From the NCBI RefSeq assembly GCF_009906855.1, contig NZ_CP047650.1:372001-436000 (forward strand): DNA of 64,000 bases. Direction: 5' to 3'. The notes beneath the pieces were generated by a model, which worked only from the letters and a program-made list of their open reading frames with translations, was not told the origin of the DNA and made no database searches. Made by a program: the position numbers and the translations under genes. Of this stretch, positions 17,479-26,781 are shown one piece after another. This stretch comes from Xylophilus rhododendri. GTDB taxonomy: Bacteria > Pseudomonadota > Gammaproteobacteria > Burkholderiales > Burkholderiaceae_C. Within the stretch, counting starts at the first letter, position 1. Each line of letters begins with the position of its first letter.

Positions 17479-18140
17479 CACCAGAGTCCTTCCGCGTTTT
17501 GCATGAATAGGGAGGCGGCCTGCAGCCGCAGGCAGAAAGGCAGGGCGCGATCGGCGCCGCGCTGCACCTGCAGCGTGCCGCCGCACAGCAGGGCGGTGCG
17601 GCGCGCGAGTTCGAGGGGGCCGCCGTCGAAGGGCTCGTCGCCGGCCTCGAAGGCTGGGGCGGTGTCAGGGAAGCCGGCGCGCAGTTCGACCCAGTCGCCG
17701 CAGGCCTCGCCTTCCAGCTGCAGGCCATGCACCACCGCATGGTGGACCAGCACCGACAGCGCCGGCCGCAGCAACTCCGGCTGCACCAGCACCAGCAGCC
17801 CGGCCGGCAGCTCCGGCTGCTCGGCGGCGCGCTCCACCGCCGAGGCGGCGCGTGCCCACAGCTGCATGACCAGGGGCGCCAGGTCGGCCGGCAGCAAGGT
17901 CGGCTCATCGCCCTCCTCCACCATGCGCTGCAGGTGGCAATAGGCTTCCAGCTCCGACACCAGATCGCCCAGGCGCAGCGCCTGGCGCCGTGCGATCGCC
18001 TGCGCGCTGTTGCGCATCTCTTCGTCTACCGGCATCTGCGCGACTTCCAGCGCGGAAGTCAGTGCGCCCAGCGGGGTGCGCAGCGAATGGACAAAGCCGG
18101 CCGGCAGGCAGACGGCGATCGAGGTGATGGGAATCTCCAT
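17478..18140 (-). CDS. Short, degenerate histidine kinase partner of sigma-54 regulator
   Basis: 220 residues, far shorter than usual kinases and without a sensor or membrane segment. An H-box survives near residue 18 (FVHSLRTPLGAL). The region where the ATPase N-box should be reads VLVHHAVVHG, with His in place of the key Asn, and the glycine-rich boxes are eroded (GDEPFDGGPLEL). The H-box might accept phosphate while ATP binding is doubtful, so it may act as a phosphotransfer or dimerisation partner fed by another kinase, possibly the large hybrid encoded divergently 115 bp away. Coupled to the regulator gene by a 1-nt overlap. Confidence 0.7.
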
Positions 18141-18255
18141 GGCGCGCTAGTGTGCCGTTGCATTCCGCACCCTGCGGCCGGCTGCGCGAAAAAATGTATG
18201 GTGGGCCAGAGTGTCACGACTCACTCGGATAATGTCCAGTTCCTCAGGAGCTGGC

Positions 18256-21200
18256 ATGGACGAAGCAGTGAGCGGACCACAGAGGCAGGAACCCGGCGGC
18301 ATGGACGACACGGCGTCCCGCCAGGGCTTGCCGCTCCTGCCCCTCCTGCCGGTCGTCGCGCTCGGCGGCTCGGCCGGCTCGATCAAGGCCCTGCGCAGCT
18401 TCCTGGCATCGCTGCCGCCCGGCGGCACCGGCCTGGCCTATGTGGTGGTGCTGCACCTCTCGGCCCGGCACGAGAGCACGCTCGCCGAACTGCTGCAGGC
18501 GCACACGCCGATGCCGGTACTGCAGGTGCAGCAGGCCTGCGAGATGGAGCCCGACACCGTCTACGTGATCCCGCCCGGCAAGGGCCTGGGCAGCGAGGGC
18601 GGCATGCTGCGGCTGAGCGAGCTGCCGCGCGAGCGCCACCGCCACCATGCGGTCGATGTTTTCCTGCGCTGCCTGGCCGCCTCTCACGGGCCGCGGGCGG
18701 TGGCGGTGATCCTGTCGGGCGCCGACCGCGACGGCGCCGTCGGCATCCGGGCCATCCGGGACGGCGGCGGCCTGGCCATCGTGCAGGATCCGGAGCAGGC
18801 CGAATTCGACCGCATGCCGCGCTCGGCGATCGCCACCGGCATGGCCGACTGGGTCTTGCCGGTCGAGCAGATCGGCGCGCGCATCCTGCAGCACCACGCC
18901 CGTGCGCCGGAGCAGGCACCGCAGCTGCAGGCACGGCAGGCCCCGCTGGCGGCGGACCTGGGCGAGGACTCATTGCGCGACGTGCTGGCCTTTCTGCGCG
19001 TGCGCACCGGCCGCGACCTGCTGTGCTACAAGCGCGCCACCGTGCTGCGCCGCATCGCGCGGCGCATGCAGGTCAACAACGTGCCGGACCTGCCCGCCTA
19101 CCTGGACTGCCTGCGCACCCTGCCCGGCGAATCCGCCGCCCTGCTGCAGGATCTGCTGATCTCCGGCACCAACTTCTTTCGCGACGCCGAATGCTTCGCG
19201 GCCCTGCAGGCGCGGCTGCCGGCGCTGTTCGAAGGCAAGCGCCCTTCGGACGCGGTGCGCGTCTGGGTCGCCGCCTGCGCCAGCGGCGAGGAGGCCTACA
19301 GCGTCGCCATGCTGCTGACCGAATATGCCCGCACCCTGGAGGCGCCGCCGGCCATCCAGGTCTTCGCCACCGACCTCGACCACGACGCCCTGCACCTGGC
19401 GCGCGAGGGCCGCTACCCGAGCGCGATCGAGGCCGATGTCGGTCCGGCCCGGCTGCAGCAGTTCTTCACCCGCGAGCACGGCGCCTACCGCGTGCGCCGC
19501 GAATTGCGCGAGATGGTGCTGTTCGCCGCCCACGACGTGCTGAGCGACTCGCCGTTCTCCCGGCTCGACCTCGTCACCTGCCGCAACCTGCTGGTCTACC
19601 TGCAGCGGCCGGTGCAGCAGAAGGTGCTCGACACCTTCGGCTTCGCGCTGCAGGCGGGCGGCCTGCTGTTCCTGGGCGCATCGGAGTCGGTGGGCCAGGG
19701 CAGCCGGCATTTCGATGGGCTCGATCCGCAGTGCCGCATCTACCAGCGCCGCGCCCTGCCCTCGAAAGCCCCCGGCGCGCACGCCCCGGCCAGCGCCGCG
19801 CGCGCCGGCCCGGCGCCGGCGCTGCAGGGCGCCTCGCGCCGCCTGGCCGCGCCGATCGCGCCGATCCCGCTGCCCCACGGCGGCAGCCGCCAGCTCAGCT
19901 GGGCCGAGCTGCACTACCGCATGCTGGAGGCGGTGGCGCCGCCCACCGTGCTGATCGATACACAGCACGAGATCGTGCACCTCTCGGCCACCGCCGGCCG
20001 CTTCCTGCAGTTCCCGGGCGGCGAGCCCAGCCGCAACCTGCTGCGGGCGGTGCATGCCGACCTGCGCGGCCGGCTGCGCGCCGCCATCCACAAGGCGGCG
20101 CAGAACGACGCCCCGGTCCACCTCGCGCCGAAGACGGTGCAGCTGCCCGAAGGGCCGGTCACCCTGCACATCTCGGTCAGCCCCGCGGGCCATGTGGCGC
20201 CGGGCCACCGGCTCGTCGCCTTCCGCGCGGAACGATCCCCGGACACCCAGCTGCAGCCCGCCGCCGACGAAGACCTGCAGCCGCACGAGGAGCCCCTGCC
20301 GAGTCATGTCGAAACCGAGCTGGAACGCCTGAAATCCCAGCTGCGCGACACCGTCGAGCAGTACGAGGCCTCCACCGAGGAACTCAAGGCCAGCAACGAG
20401 GAACTGCAGTCCATGAACGAGGAACTGCGCTCGGCCACCGAGGAGCTGGAGACCAGCCGCCAGGAGCTGCAGTCCATCAACGAGGAACTCCACACCGTCA
20501 ATTCCGAGCTCAAGAGCAAGGTCGATGAACTCGGCCAGGCCAACAGCGACATGCACAACCTGATGGACGCCACCGCCATCGCCACGGTGTTCCTCGACCG
20601 CGAGCTGCGCATCACCCGCTTCACGCCCTCGGCGGTGCGCCTGTTCAGCCTGATCCCAGCCGACCTCGGCCGGCCCTTATCGGACCTGAAGACCGAACTC
20701 GACTACCCCGGCCTCAGCACCGATGCGCGCCGCGTGCTCGAAAACCTGGCGCCGCTCGAGCGCGAGGTGGGCACCGCCAGCGGCGGCTGGAACCTGGTGC
20801 GCCTGCTGCCCTACCGCACCCAGGACGACCGCATCGCCGGCGTGGTGCTGGCCTTCATCGACATCACCGAGCACAAGAACGCCCGCGAAGCCCTGCGGCT
20901 GTCGGATGCGCGCTTCACCGCCGTGGTCAACCAGGCCGCCGTCGGCGTGCTGCAGGCCGGCCTCGACGGCCGCATCTTCTTCTGCAACGCCGCCCTGCGC
21001 CGGACGCTGCGCCACGCCGAGGCCGAGCTGCTCGGCCGCCCCGTGATCGCCGCCATCCACCCGGACGACCGCCCCAGGGTGCAGAGCCTCTTCGTGCGCC
21101 TGGTGCGCGAGCGCCAGGCCTTCGAAGTGGAAGCGCGCATGCTGCGCCAGGACGGCAGCACGCTGTGGATGTTCCTGAGCATGAGCCTGTTCATGAACAG

Positions 21201-22863
21201 CAGCGACGCCGGCGCCGCCGTGCTGCTGGTCTGCACCGACATCACCGAACGCAAATGGGCCGAGGACGCGCTGCGCCGCAGCGAGGAAGGCCTGCGCCTG
21301 ATCATCGAGAACGCGGTCGAATACGCCATCTTCACGCTCGACGCCACGCGCCGCATCACCAGCTGGAACGTCGGCGCCGAGCGGCTGCTGGGCTATGACG
21401 AGTCCGAGGCCATGGGCCGCCAGGCCGACATGCTATTCACCCCCGCCGACCGCGAGGCCGCCCTGCCCGCCCAGGAACAGGCCCTGGCCGCCCGCGAAGG
21501 CACGGCCCGCTACGAGCGCCTGCACATGCGCAAGGACGGCAGCGTCTTCTGGGGCGGCGGCGCCCTCATGACCATGCGCGACCACGCCGGCGCGGTGGTC
21601 GGCTTCGTCAAGATCCTGCGCGACCAGAGCAGCGCCCGCGAAACCCAGGCCGCCCTGGAACGCGGCCGGGCCGACCTCGAAGCCGCCCTGCACGAGAAGG
21701 AAGCCTCGCGCGCCGCCCTGGAGGCCGCCGATGTCGCCAAGGACCGCTTCCTGGCCGTGCTCTCGCACGAGCTGCGCAACCCCCTGGCCTCGGTGCACAG
21801 CTCCGCCCAGGCCCTGCTCACCCCCCGCCTGCAGCTCAAGGACCGCGAACACGCCGCCCAGGTGGTGCACCGGCAGGCCAATGTGATGAAGGGCCTGCTC
21901 GACGAACTGCTCGACATCTCCCGCCTGCGCGTGGGCCGGCTGGTGCTGCAGCGCCGCACCGTCGATCTGGCCGAAGCCGTGCAGCGTGCGGTGGACGCCG
22001 TGCGCCCGGCATTCGAGGAAGCCCAGCACACCCTGGAACTGCAGCTGCCATCCACCCCGGTGCTGCTGCATGCCGACCCGCTGCGGCTCAGCCAGATCCT
22101 GACGAACCTGCTGGCCAACGCGGCCCGCTACACCCCAGAAGGCGGCCACATCAGCCTGCATGCGCAGGCCGAGGGCCGCACCGCAGTGATCGAGGTGCAG
22201 GACAACGGCATCGGCATGGCGCCGGCCGAAGTCGAATCGATGTTCGAGATGTTCCTGCAAGGCGCGGCCGACGGCCACCGCTCCACCGGCGGACTGGGCA
22301 TCGGCCTGGCGCTGGTGCGCCGCCTGGTCGAACTGCACGGCGGCCAGGTCGTGGGCAGCAGCGAGGGCGCCGGCCGCGGCAGCCGTTTCGTGGTGCGGCT
22401 GCCGATGGCCGCCCCGCAAGCCGCCGCCGTGGCCGCGCCCGCCCGGCTGCCGGCCCCCTCGCTGCTTTCGGGCCCGACGCCGCAGGTGCGGCGCCTGCTG
22501 GTGGCCGACGACAACGCCGACGCGGCCTGGAGCATCTCCAAGCTGCTGGAGATCCAGGGCTTCGAGGTGCATACCGCCGCGGGCGGACTCGATGCCCTCG
22601 GCGTGGCCGAAGCCGTGCGGCCCCAGGTCGCGGTGCTGGACCTGGACATGCCCGACCTCACCGGCTACGAAGTGGCCCGGCGCCTGCGCGCGCTGCCCTG
22701 GGGCCGCGAAATGCAGCTGATCGCCGCCTCCGGCTGGGGCCAGGGCCAGGACCGCGAAGCCGCCGCCGCCGCCGGCTTCGATGCCCATCTGGTCAAGCCG
22801 GTCGAACTGGCCGACCTGCTGGCCCTGCTCGTCCCGCGCAAGAGCGGCGCGGCCGGCCCCTGA
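18256..22863 (+). CDS. CheB-CheR-PAS-histidine kinase-receiver hybrid
   Basis: 1535 residues, cytoplasmic. Domains in order: CheB methylesterase (about 30-225; catalytic S39 in GGSAGS, H67 in VVLHLS, D159 in SGADRDGA), with no N-terminal receiver; CheR methyltransferase (about 240-510; TNFFRD, AACASGEEAYSVAM for S-adenosylmethionine, VTCRNLLVY); a long heptad coiled coil of Glu-Glu-Leu repeats (about 690-770); three PAS-type segments; HisKA (FLAVLSHELRNPLAS); HATPase (DNGIGM, GLGIGLAL); and a C-terminal receiver (VLDLDMP, LVKPV). ATG 18256 has AGGAG 5 nt upstream, better than ATG 18211. Such fusions link methylation chemistry to kinase output. No chemoreceptor, CheA or CheW is nearby. It is divergent to the degenerate kinase and sigma-54 regulator. 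Confidence 0.93.
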   Translation: MDEAVSGPQRQEPGGMDDTASRQGLPLLPLLPVVALGGSAGSIKALRSFLASLPPGGTGLAYVVVLHLSARHESTLAELLQAHTPMPVLQVQQACEMEPDTVYVIPPGKGLGSEGGMLRLSELPRERHRHHAVDVFLRCLAASHGPRAVAVILSGADRDGAVGIRAIRDGGGLAIVQDPEQAEFDRMPRSAIATGMADWVLPVEQIGARILQHHARAPEQAPQLQARQAPLAADLGEDSLRDVLAFLRVRTGRDLLCYKRATVLRRIARRMQVNNVPDLPAYLDCLRTLPGESAALLQDLLISGTNFFRDAECFAALQARLPALFEGKRPSDAVRVWVAACASGEEAYSVAMLLTEYARTLEAPPAIQVFATDLDHDALHLAREGRYPSAIEADVGPARLQQFFTREHGAYRVRRELREMVLFAAHDVLSDSPFSRLDLVTCRNLLVYLQRPVQQKVLDTFGFALQAGGLLFLGASESVGQGSRHFDGLDPQCRIYQRRALPSKAPGAHAPASAARAGPAPALQGASRRLAAPIAPIPLPHGGSRQLSWAELHYRMLEAVAPPTVLIDTQHEIVHLSATAGRFLQFPGGEPSRNLLRAVHADLRGRLRAAIHKAAQNDAPVHLAPKTVQLPEGPVTLHISVSPAGHVAPGHRLVAFRAERSPDTQLQPAADEDLQPHEEPLPSHVETELERLKSQLRDTVEQYEASTEELKASNEELQSMNEELRSATEELETSRQELQSINEELHTVNSELKSKVDELGQANSDMHNLMDATAIATVFLDRELRITRFTPSAVRLFSLIPADLGRPLSDLKTELDYPGLSTDARRVLENLAPLEREVGTASGGWNLVRLLPYRTQDDRIAGVVLAFIDITEHKNAREALRLSDARFTAVVNQAAVGVLQAGLDGRIFFCNAALRRTLRHAEAELLGRPVIAAIHPDDRPRVQSLFVRLVRERQAFEVEARMLRQDGSTLWMFLSMSLFMNSSDAGAAVLLVCTDITERKWAEDALRRSEEGLRLIIENAVEYAIFTLDATRRITSWNVGAERLLGYDESEAMGRQADMLFTPADREAALPAQEQALAAREGTARYERLHMRKDGSVFWGGGALMTMRDHAGAVVGFVKILRDQSSARETQAALERGRADLEAALHEKEASRAALEAADVAKDRFLAVLSHELRNPLASVHSSAQALLTPRLQLKDREHAAQVVHRQANVMKGLLDELLDISRLRVGRLVLQRRTVDLAEAVQRAVDAVRPAFEEAQHTLELQLPSTPVLLHADPLRLSQILTNLLANAARYTPEGGHISLHAQAEGRTAVIEVQDNGIGMAPAEVESMFEMFLQGAADGHRSTGGLGIGLALVRRLVELHGGQVVGSSEGAGRGSRFVVRLPMAAPQAAAVAAPARLPAPSLLSGPTPQVRRLLVADDNADAAWSISKLLEIQGFEVHTAAGGLDALGVAEAVRPQVAVLDLDMPDLTGYEVARRLRALPWGREMQLIAASGWGQGQDREAAAAAGFDAHLVKPVELADLLALLVPRKSGAAGP

Positions 22864-22870
22864 GGCCTCT

Positions 22871-23509
22871 TCAGCCGGCCTTGCGCCCGTCCGCCGCGAT
22901 GCGCAGCGCCAGCAGCCCCAGCACACTCGCCATCACATATCGCTGGGCCCGCATCCAGCCGACGCTGCGCGACAGAAAGCCGGTGATCCTGTCCGCGAAC
23001 ATCACCAGCGTGCAGTTGACCGCACCGCTCACCGCAATCTGCACCACCCCCAGCACCAGGCTTTGCAGCAGCACCGAACCGCGCTCGGGATGCAGGAACT
23101 GTGGGAAGAAGGACAGATAGAACATCGCCACCTTCGGGTTGAGCACATTGGTCACCAGCCCCATGCGGAACAGCCGGCCGGTGGAATCGTGCGGCAGGCT
23201 GCGCGCCGCGAAGGGCGCCGCGCCGCCCGGCCGCGCCGCCTGCCAGGCCATCCACAGCAGATAGGCCGCGCCGGCATAACGCACCGCGTCGAACGCAAAG
23301 GGCACCGCCGCCAGCAGGGCCGTCAAGCCCAGCGCGGCGGCCACCAGGTGGAACACGAAACCCACCAGCACCCCGGCCAGCGACACCAGACCCGCACGCC
23401 GCCCCTGGCACAAGGTGCGCGACACGCAATAAATCATGTTGGGGCCCGGCGTCAGCACCAGGACCAGGGCGGCCAGGCAGAACAGGACGAGTTCGGGAAA
23501 GCTAAGCAT
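22871..23509 (-). CDS. LysE/RhtB family amino-acid exporter
   Basis: 212 residues with six hydrophobic segments. The family signature near the N-terminus, VLVLTPGPNMIYCVSRTL, and the conserved FRMGLVTNVLNPKVAMFYLSFFPQF segment identify a LysE/RhtB exporter of amino acids or derivatives such as homoserine lactone or threonine. ATG 23509 begins directly with the first membrane helix; an upstream in-frame extension to 23590 lacks family features. It ends 7 bp from the hybrid kinase gene, convergent, and is a stand-alone gene. Confidence 0.88.
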   Translation of the reverse strand: MLSFPELVLFCLAALVLVLTPGPNMIYCVSRTLCQGRRAGLVSLAGVLVGFVFHLVAAALGLTALLAAVPFAFDAVRYAGAAYLLWMAWQAARPGGAAPFAARSLPHDSTGRLFRMGLVTNVLNPKVAMFYLSFFPQFLHPERGSVLLQSLVLGVVQIAVSGAVNCTLVMFADRITGFLSRSVGWMRAQRYVMASVLGLLALRIAADGRKAG

Positions 23510-23734
23510 GGGAATGGAATCAAACGCAGCAGTCGATTTTCGCACATCGCCTTGGCCGGCAACCATCGTGCATAAACAAAATAGCCCCAAAAATCAAGCC
23601 AAGTATTCATCAAGATCAAGCTTCAGAATGAGCAGCCAATCTTCTTCTTCGATTAATTCATCTCAATTACATAATTGACCACCGCATGTTGCCCGCCAAC
23701 AATCCGCCGAATTCGAAGCTGGATGGAGGCCCAT
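23510..23734. other. AT-rich intergenic boundary of accessory cassette
   Basis: Composition changes sharply here from GC-rich to AT-rich. The stretch probably carries the promoter of the two-gene cassette downstream and of the divergent LysE gene, but no element could be assigned with confidence, and no repeat or attachment site was recognised. Confidence 0.3.
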
Positions 23735-24313
23735 ATGGGATGGAGACAGAAAGCACTCTTTTGTCAAAAACTTCTGATCGTATCGACGTTTCACGCAGGC
23801 AACTCATTGGCAACGGAATACGCAGTCCTACCTACAGTGACGGTAACAGGAAATACCGTCAACTTTGGAAGTTCATCCTGGTATTCACCTGAATACACAT
23901 CCGAGGCACTTTCGGGCGGCGGCTCCGTAGGTGGTATCGGCGCCGGCGCCGCCATGATGGCCTCCAAACAACGGGCGTGGGATATGTCCCATGTTTGCAT
24001 AGCGCCCGTCAGTCCGCAGGCGAAGCATGTCACGCACAATTCAGACATTCTCTCGAGATGGTTGACGGCGCAAGAGGTGTTCAACGTGATTCTGGCGCAG
24101 AAACTGATTACGCAGTATGGCGCCGCGGTCAATGGGCTCAATTTTCTGCTCGACGGTCAAATTTACAAGGGTTTTAAAGTCACCTACAGCGATGGCTGGA
24201 CCGAATCCTGGGCCGTCGTGCCAAACTATGCATTCTCCACCATCAAGTTGCTCGACAAGCCTTTGCCCGACTCGCTCAAGCACAATCCGCGGGAGCCGGT
24301 ATGCACAACGTAA
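23735..24313 (+). CDS. Unknown exported protein of AT-rich cassette
   Basis: 192 residues. ATG 23735 is chosen because GGAGG lies 5 nt upstream. The N-terminus (RQKALFCQKLLIVSTFHAGNSLA) looks like a weak Sec signal. A Gly/Ser-rich stretch follows (SGGGSVGGIGAGAAMMAS), then a globular part with NGLNFLLDGQIYKGFKVTYSDGW and two cysteines. I do not recognise a family. It overlaps the next gene by 13 nt, so the two form an operon. AT-rich composition against GC-rich neighbours suggests recent acquisition; a secreted or surface role is inference from the N-terminus only. Confidence 0.6.
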   Translation: MGWRQKALFCQKLLIVSTFHAGNSLATEYAVLPTVTVTGNTVNFGSSSWYSPEYTSEALSGGGSVGGIGAGAAMMASKQRAWDMSHVCIAPVSPQAKHVTHNSDILSRWLTAQEVFNVILAQKLITQYGAAVNGLNFLLDGQIYKGFKVTYSDGWTESWAVVPNYAFSTIKLLDKPLPDSLKHNPREPVCTT

Positions 24314-25323
24314 CCCCAATCGTCGCCATGACAAAATCCACGCAAACAAAATGGACTCGGCGACTCATTTCGAGTTTTGCCGTTGGTGTTGTGCTGGCAG
24401 CACTTTTCATGCTGCTGAAGCCGCGATCCGAGGCACCTGCCGAGCACGCGACCACCTCCGTAGTCGGCAGGGAAAATAACTTACACACCGAGCAATCACA
24501 AAAACTCAGTCAAATGCCGGCCAATTCCGCGATTGGCACGCCTGCGACCATACCCATCTCAGCAGAATTACTCCAGAGCTACAATTCTGGCGGAAACATG
24601 AGACCCTTCCTGATGTTCGCTCTTCAGCATCCTGAACAAGGTGGCTTTCAATATGCCACCAAGGTCATGCGCGAGTGTGAAAGCCTGCGACTGGCAACCG
24701 ACATTTTTGCCAACACGGCAACAAGCTATTCGCCTGAGGAAGATCCCTCTAAATTTCTCCAGAGATCAAAATCGCTGGACCAGCTCCGCACTCGTTGTTC
24801 GGACTTGCTACCCAGCGAAACATCCAATATCCGCGCGGACGAATTGTACCGTGAGGGGCAAATCCGTGATCCACTTATAAAAGCCGGGCGTCATTATCAA
24901 ACGGCATTCACCGGCTATCTCGGCAACCCAGCTCAATCTGCCGACTTGAATCATGCCGCGGCCGACATCCTCAAGACCGGAGATCCACTCCTGTGGGAAG
25001 AACTCGGTTTGCGCCTCGCATTGGGGAAGAAAGATGGCAAGAATGGATTCAATCTGGCTGGCAATTTCTACGATCTCAATGCCGACACCGACATTGGCAT
25101 GGCCCTTTATCTGCTCCCCTGCAGCGCCGGTCTCCGATGCGATTCCCAGGAGTTCGATGTCGTCCAGCGATGCGCCCTGCACGGCGAATGCGACGACAGC
25201 CGGTTCCAGCACGTAGAGAACATGCTGAGGGCCTCCCCGGGGGCCTACCAGCGCGTCATGGCGGCCTTCGACACCATGCGCACCGCCATCCAGGCCGGCG
25301 ACTTCTCGATCTTCGACCGCTAG
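24301..25323 (+). CDS. Unknown membrane-anchored protein of AT-rich cassette
   Basis: 340 residues. Basic N-terminus and one membrane segment (LISSFAVGVVLAALFMLL, about residues 24-41), so probably an inner-membrane anchor with a periplasmic body. The body is helical, with several cysteines in its last third (LLPCSAGLRCDSQEF, RCALHGECDD) that could form disulfides. ATG 24301 has GGGAG 5 nt upstream and lies inside the end of the previous gene. No family recognised. The last 100 bases return to the GC-rich composition of the chromosome, so the cassette border may fall within the gene. Confidence 0.6.
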   Translation: MHNVTPIVAMTKSTQTKWTRRLISSFAVGVVLAALFMLLKPRSEAPAEHATTSVVGRENNLHTEQSQKLSQMPANSAIGTPATIPISAELLQSYNSGGNMRPFLMFALQHPEQGGFQYATKVMRECESLRLATDIFANTATSYSPEEDPSKFLQRSKSLDQLRTRCSDLLPSETSNIRADELYREGQIRDPLIKAGRHYQTAFTGYLGNPAQSADLNHAAADILKTGDPLLWEELGLRLALGKKDGKNGFNLAGNFYDLNADTDIGMALYLLPCSAGLRCDSQEFDVVQRCALHGECDDSRFQHVENMLRASPGAYQRVMAAFDTMRTAIQAGDFSIFDR

Positions 25324-25400
25324 CCCGCGCCGGCACGTTTTCGACGAACCCCGGCCCGATCCGAACAACCGGCAGGCTCCAGCGGTGGAAGAATCGCTTC

Positions 25401-26762
25401 ATGCAAGCCAACCAACACGAAGCCACCGCCGACGAAGCCGCCATCGTCGCCGCCGCCCATGCCCTGCGCAGCGAAACCGTCGCCCTGCTCAGCGAACTGG
25501 TCACCCACCCTTCCCTGCTCGGCCAGGAGCAGAGCGCGCAGGAGCTCGTCGCGCGCACCTTCGAATCGTTGGGCCTGCAGGTCGACGCCTTCCAGATCGA
25601 CGAAGACAAACTCAAGCAGCACCCCGGCTATTCGCCCTCCATCGTCTCCTACGACGGCCGTACCAACGTCGTCGGCATCCACCGGCCGGGCGGCCCCTTC
25701 AAGGGCCGCTCGCTGATCTTCAACGGCCACATCGACGTGGTGCCCACCGGCGCCAAGGTGCTGTGGACGCACGACCCCTTCTCCGGCCGCGTCGAGGGCG
25801 ACCGGCTCTACGGCCGCGGCGCCTCGGACATGAAGGCCGGCATCGTCGCCTACACCATGGCCTACAAGGCGCTGAAGTCCATCGGCCTGGAACCGGCCTC
25901 GCCCGTCTACTTCCAGTCGGTGATCGAGGAGGAGTGCACCGGCAACGGCGCCCTGGCCTGCCTGGTGGCCGGCTACCGCGCCGATGCCGCCGTCATCCCC
26001 GAGCCGATCGCGCCCAACGGCGTGATGACCTGCCAGCTGGGCGTGCTGTGGCTGGCCATCGAGGTGCTGGGCAAGCCGGTGCATGCCTCGATCGCGCAGA
26101 CCGGCGTGGGCGCGATCGACTTCGCGCTCTATTTGTTCGGCGAACTCAAGAAGCTCGAAGACAAATGGAACGCCCCCAGCGCCCGCTACCGCAGCTTCGC
26201 CCACCACCAGCATCCGATCAACTTCAACCTGGGCAAGATCAGCGGCGGCGAATGGGCTTCGTCCGTGCCCTCGGCCTGCCGGGCCGACATCCGCCTGGGC
26301 TTCTATCCCGACCGCAAGGTGGCGCAGATCAAGCAGGAAGTGGAAGCCCTGCTGGCCGCCGCCTACGAGGCGCATCCCGCCCATGCGGCTCTCACCTACC
26401 GGGTGCACTACGAAGGCTTCCAGGCCGACGGCTGCCATGTGCCGGACGACGCGCCCATCGTCACCGCCATCTCGCAGACGCACCTGGACGTGGTCGGCAC
26501 CCAGCTCACCCCCACCGCCTTCACCGGCACCACCGACTGCAAGTTCTTCAACCTCTACGGCGACACGCCGGCGATCTGCTACGGCCCTTCGGGCGGCGAG
26601 AACATCCACGGCATCGACGAGTGGGTGTCCATCGAAAGCGTGATGCAGACGACGGCCGTGCTGGCGGTGTTCATGGCGCGCTGGTGCGGGGTGAACCGGC
26701 TGGCGGCGGTGGTGGACTCCAGTTTCGCGCCCGCCGCACGGCCGGTGTTGCACAGCGTTTGA
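25401..26762 (+). CDS. M20 family ArgE/DapE-type deacylase
   Basis: 453 residues. Metal-dependent amidohydrolase of the M20 family, cytoplasmic. Zinc-ligand motifs are visible: FNGHIDVVPTG (H110, D112), RGASDMKAG, VIEEECTGNG with the catalytic Glu pair, and a late His in ENIHGIDEW. The dimerisation domain sits between about 200 and 330. The family removes acyl groups from amino acids or succinyl-diaminopimelate; the ORF is longer than ArgE or DapE (about 380) and resembles unassigned ArgE/DapE-related deacylases. ATG 25401 follows the AT-rich cassette by 77 bp. It is convergent with the MFS gene. Confidence 0.9.
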   Translation: MQANQHEATADEAAIVAAAHALRSETVALLSELVTHPSLLGQEQSAQELVARTFESLGLQVDAFQIDEDKLKQHPGYSPSIVSYDGRTNVVGIHRPGGPFKGRSLIFNGHIDVVPTGAKVLWTHDPFSGRVEGDRLYGRGASDMKAGIVAYTMAYKALKSIGLEPASPVYFQSVIEEECTGNGALACLVAGYRADAAVIPEPIAPNGVMTCQLGVLWLAIEVLGKPVHASIAQTGVGAIDFALYLFGELKKLEDKWNAPSARYRSFAHHQHPINFNLGKISGGEWASSVPSACRADIRLGFYPDRKVAQIKQEVEALLAAAYEAHPAHAALTYRVHYEGFQADGCHVPDDAPIVTAISQTHLDVVGTQLTPTAFTGTTDCKFFNLYGDTPAICYGPSGGENIHGIDEWVSIESVMQTTAVLAVFMARWCGVNRLAAVVDSSFAPAARPVLHSV

Positions 26763-26781
26763 GAGGCGCTCGCGCCGCCGT

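Noticed and set aside
17727..20528. 933-codon open frame overlapping the kinase region and hybrid gene in another phase
   Set aside because: Arg/Ala/Pro/Gly-rich without motifs, while the CheB-CheR frame shows catalytic residues throughout.
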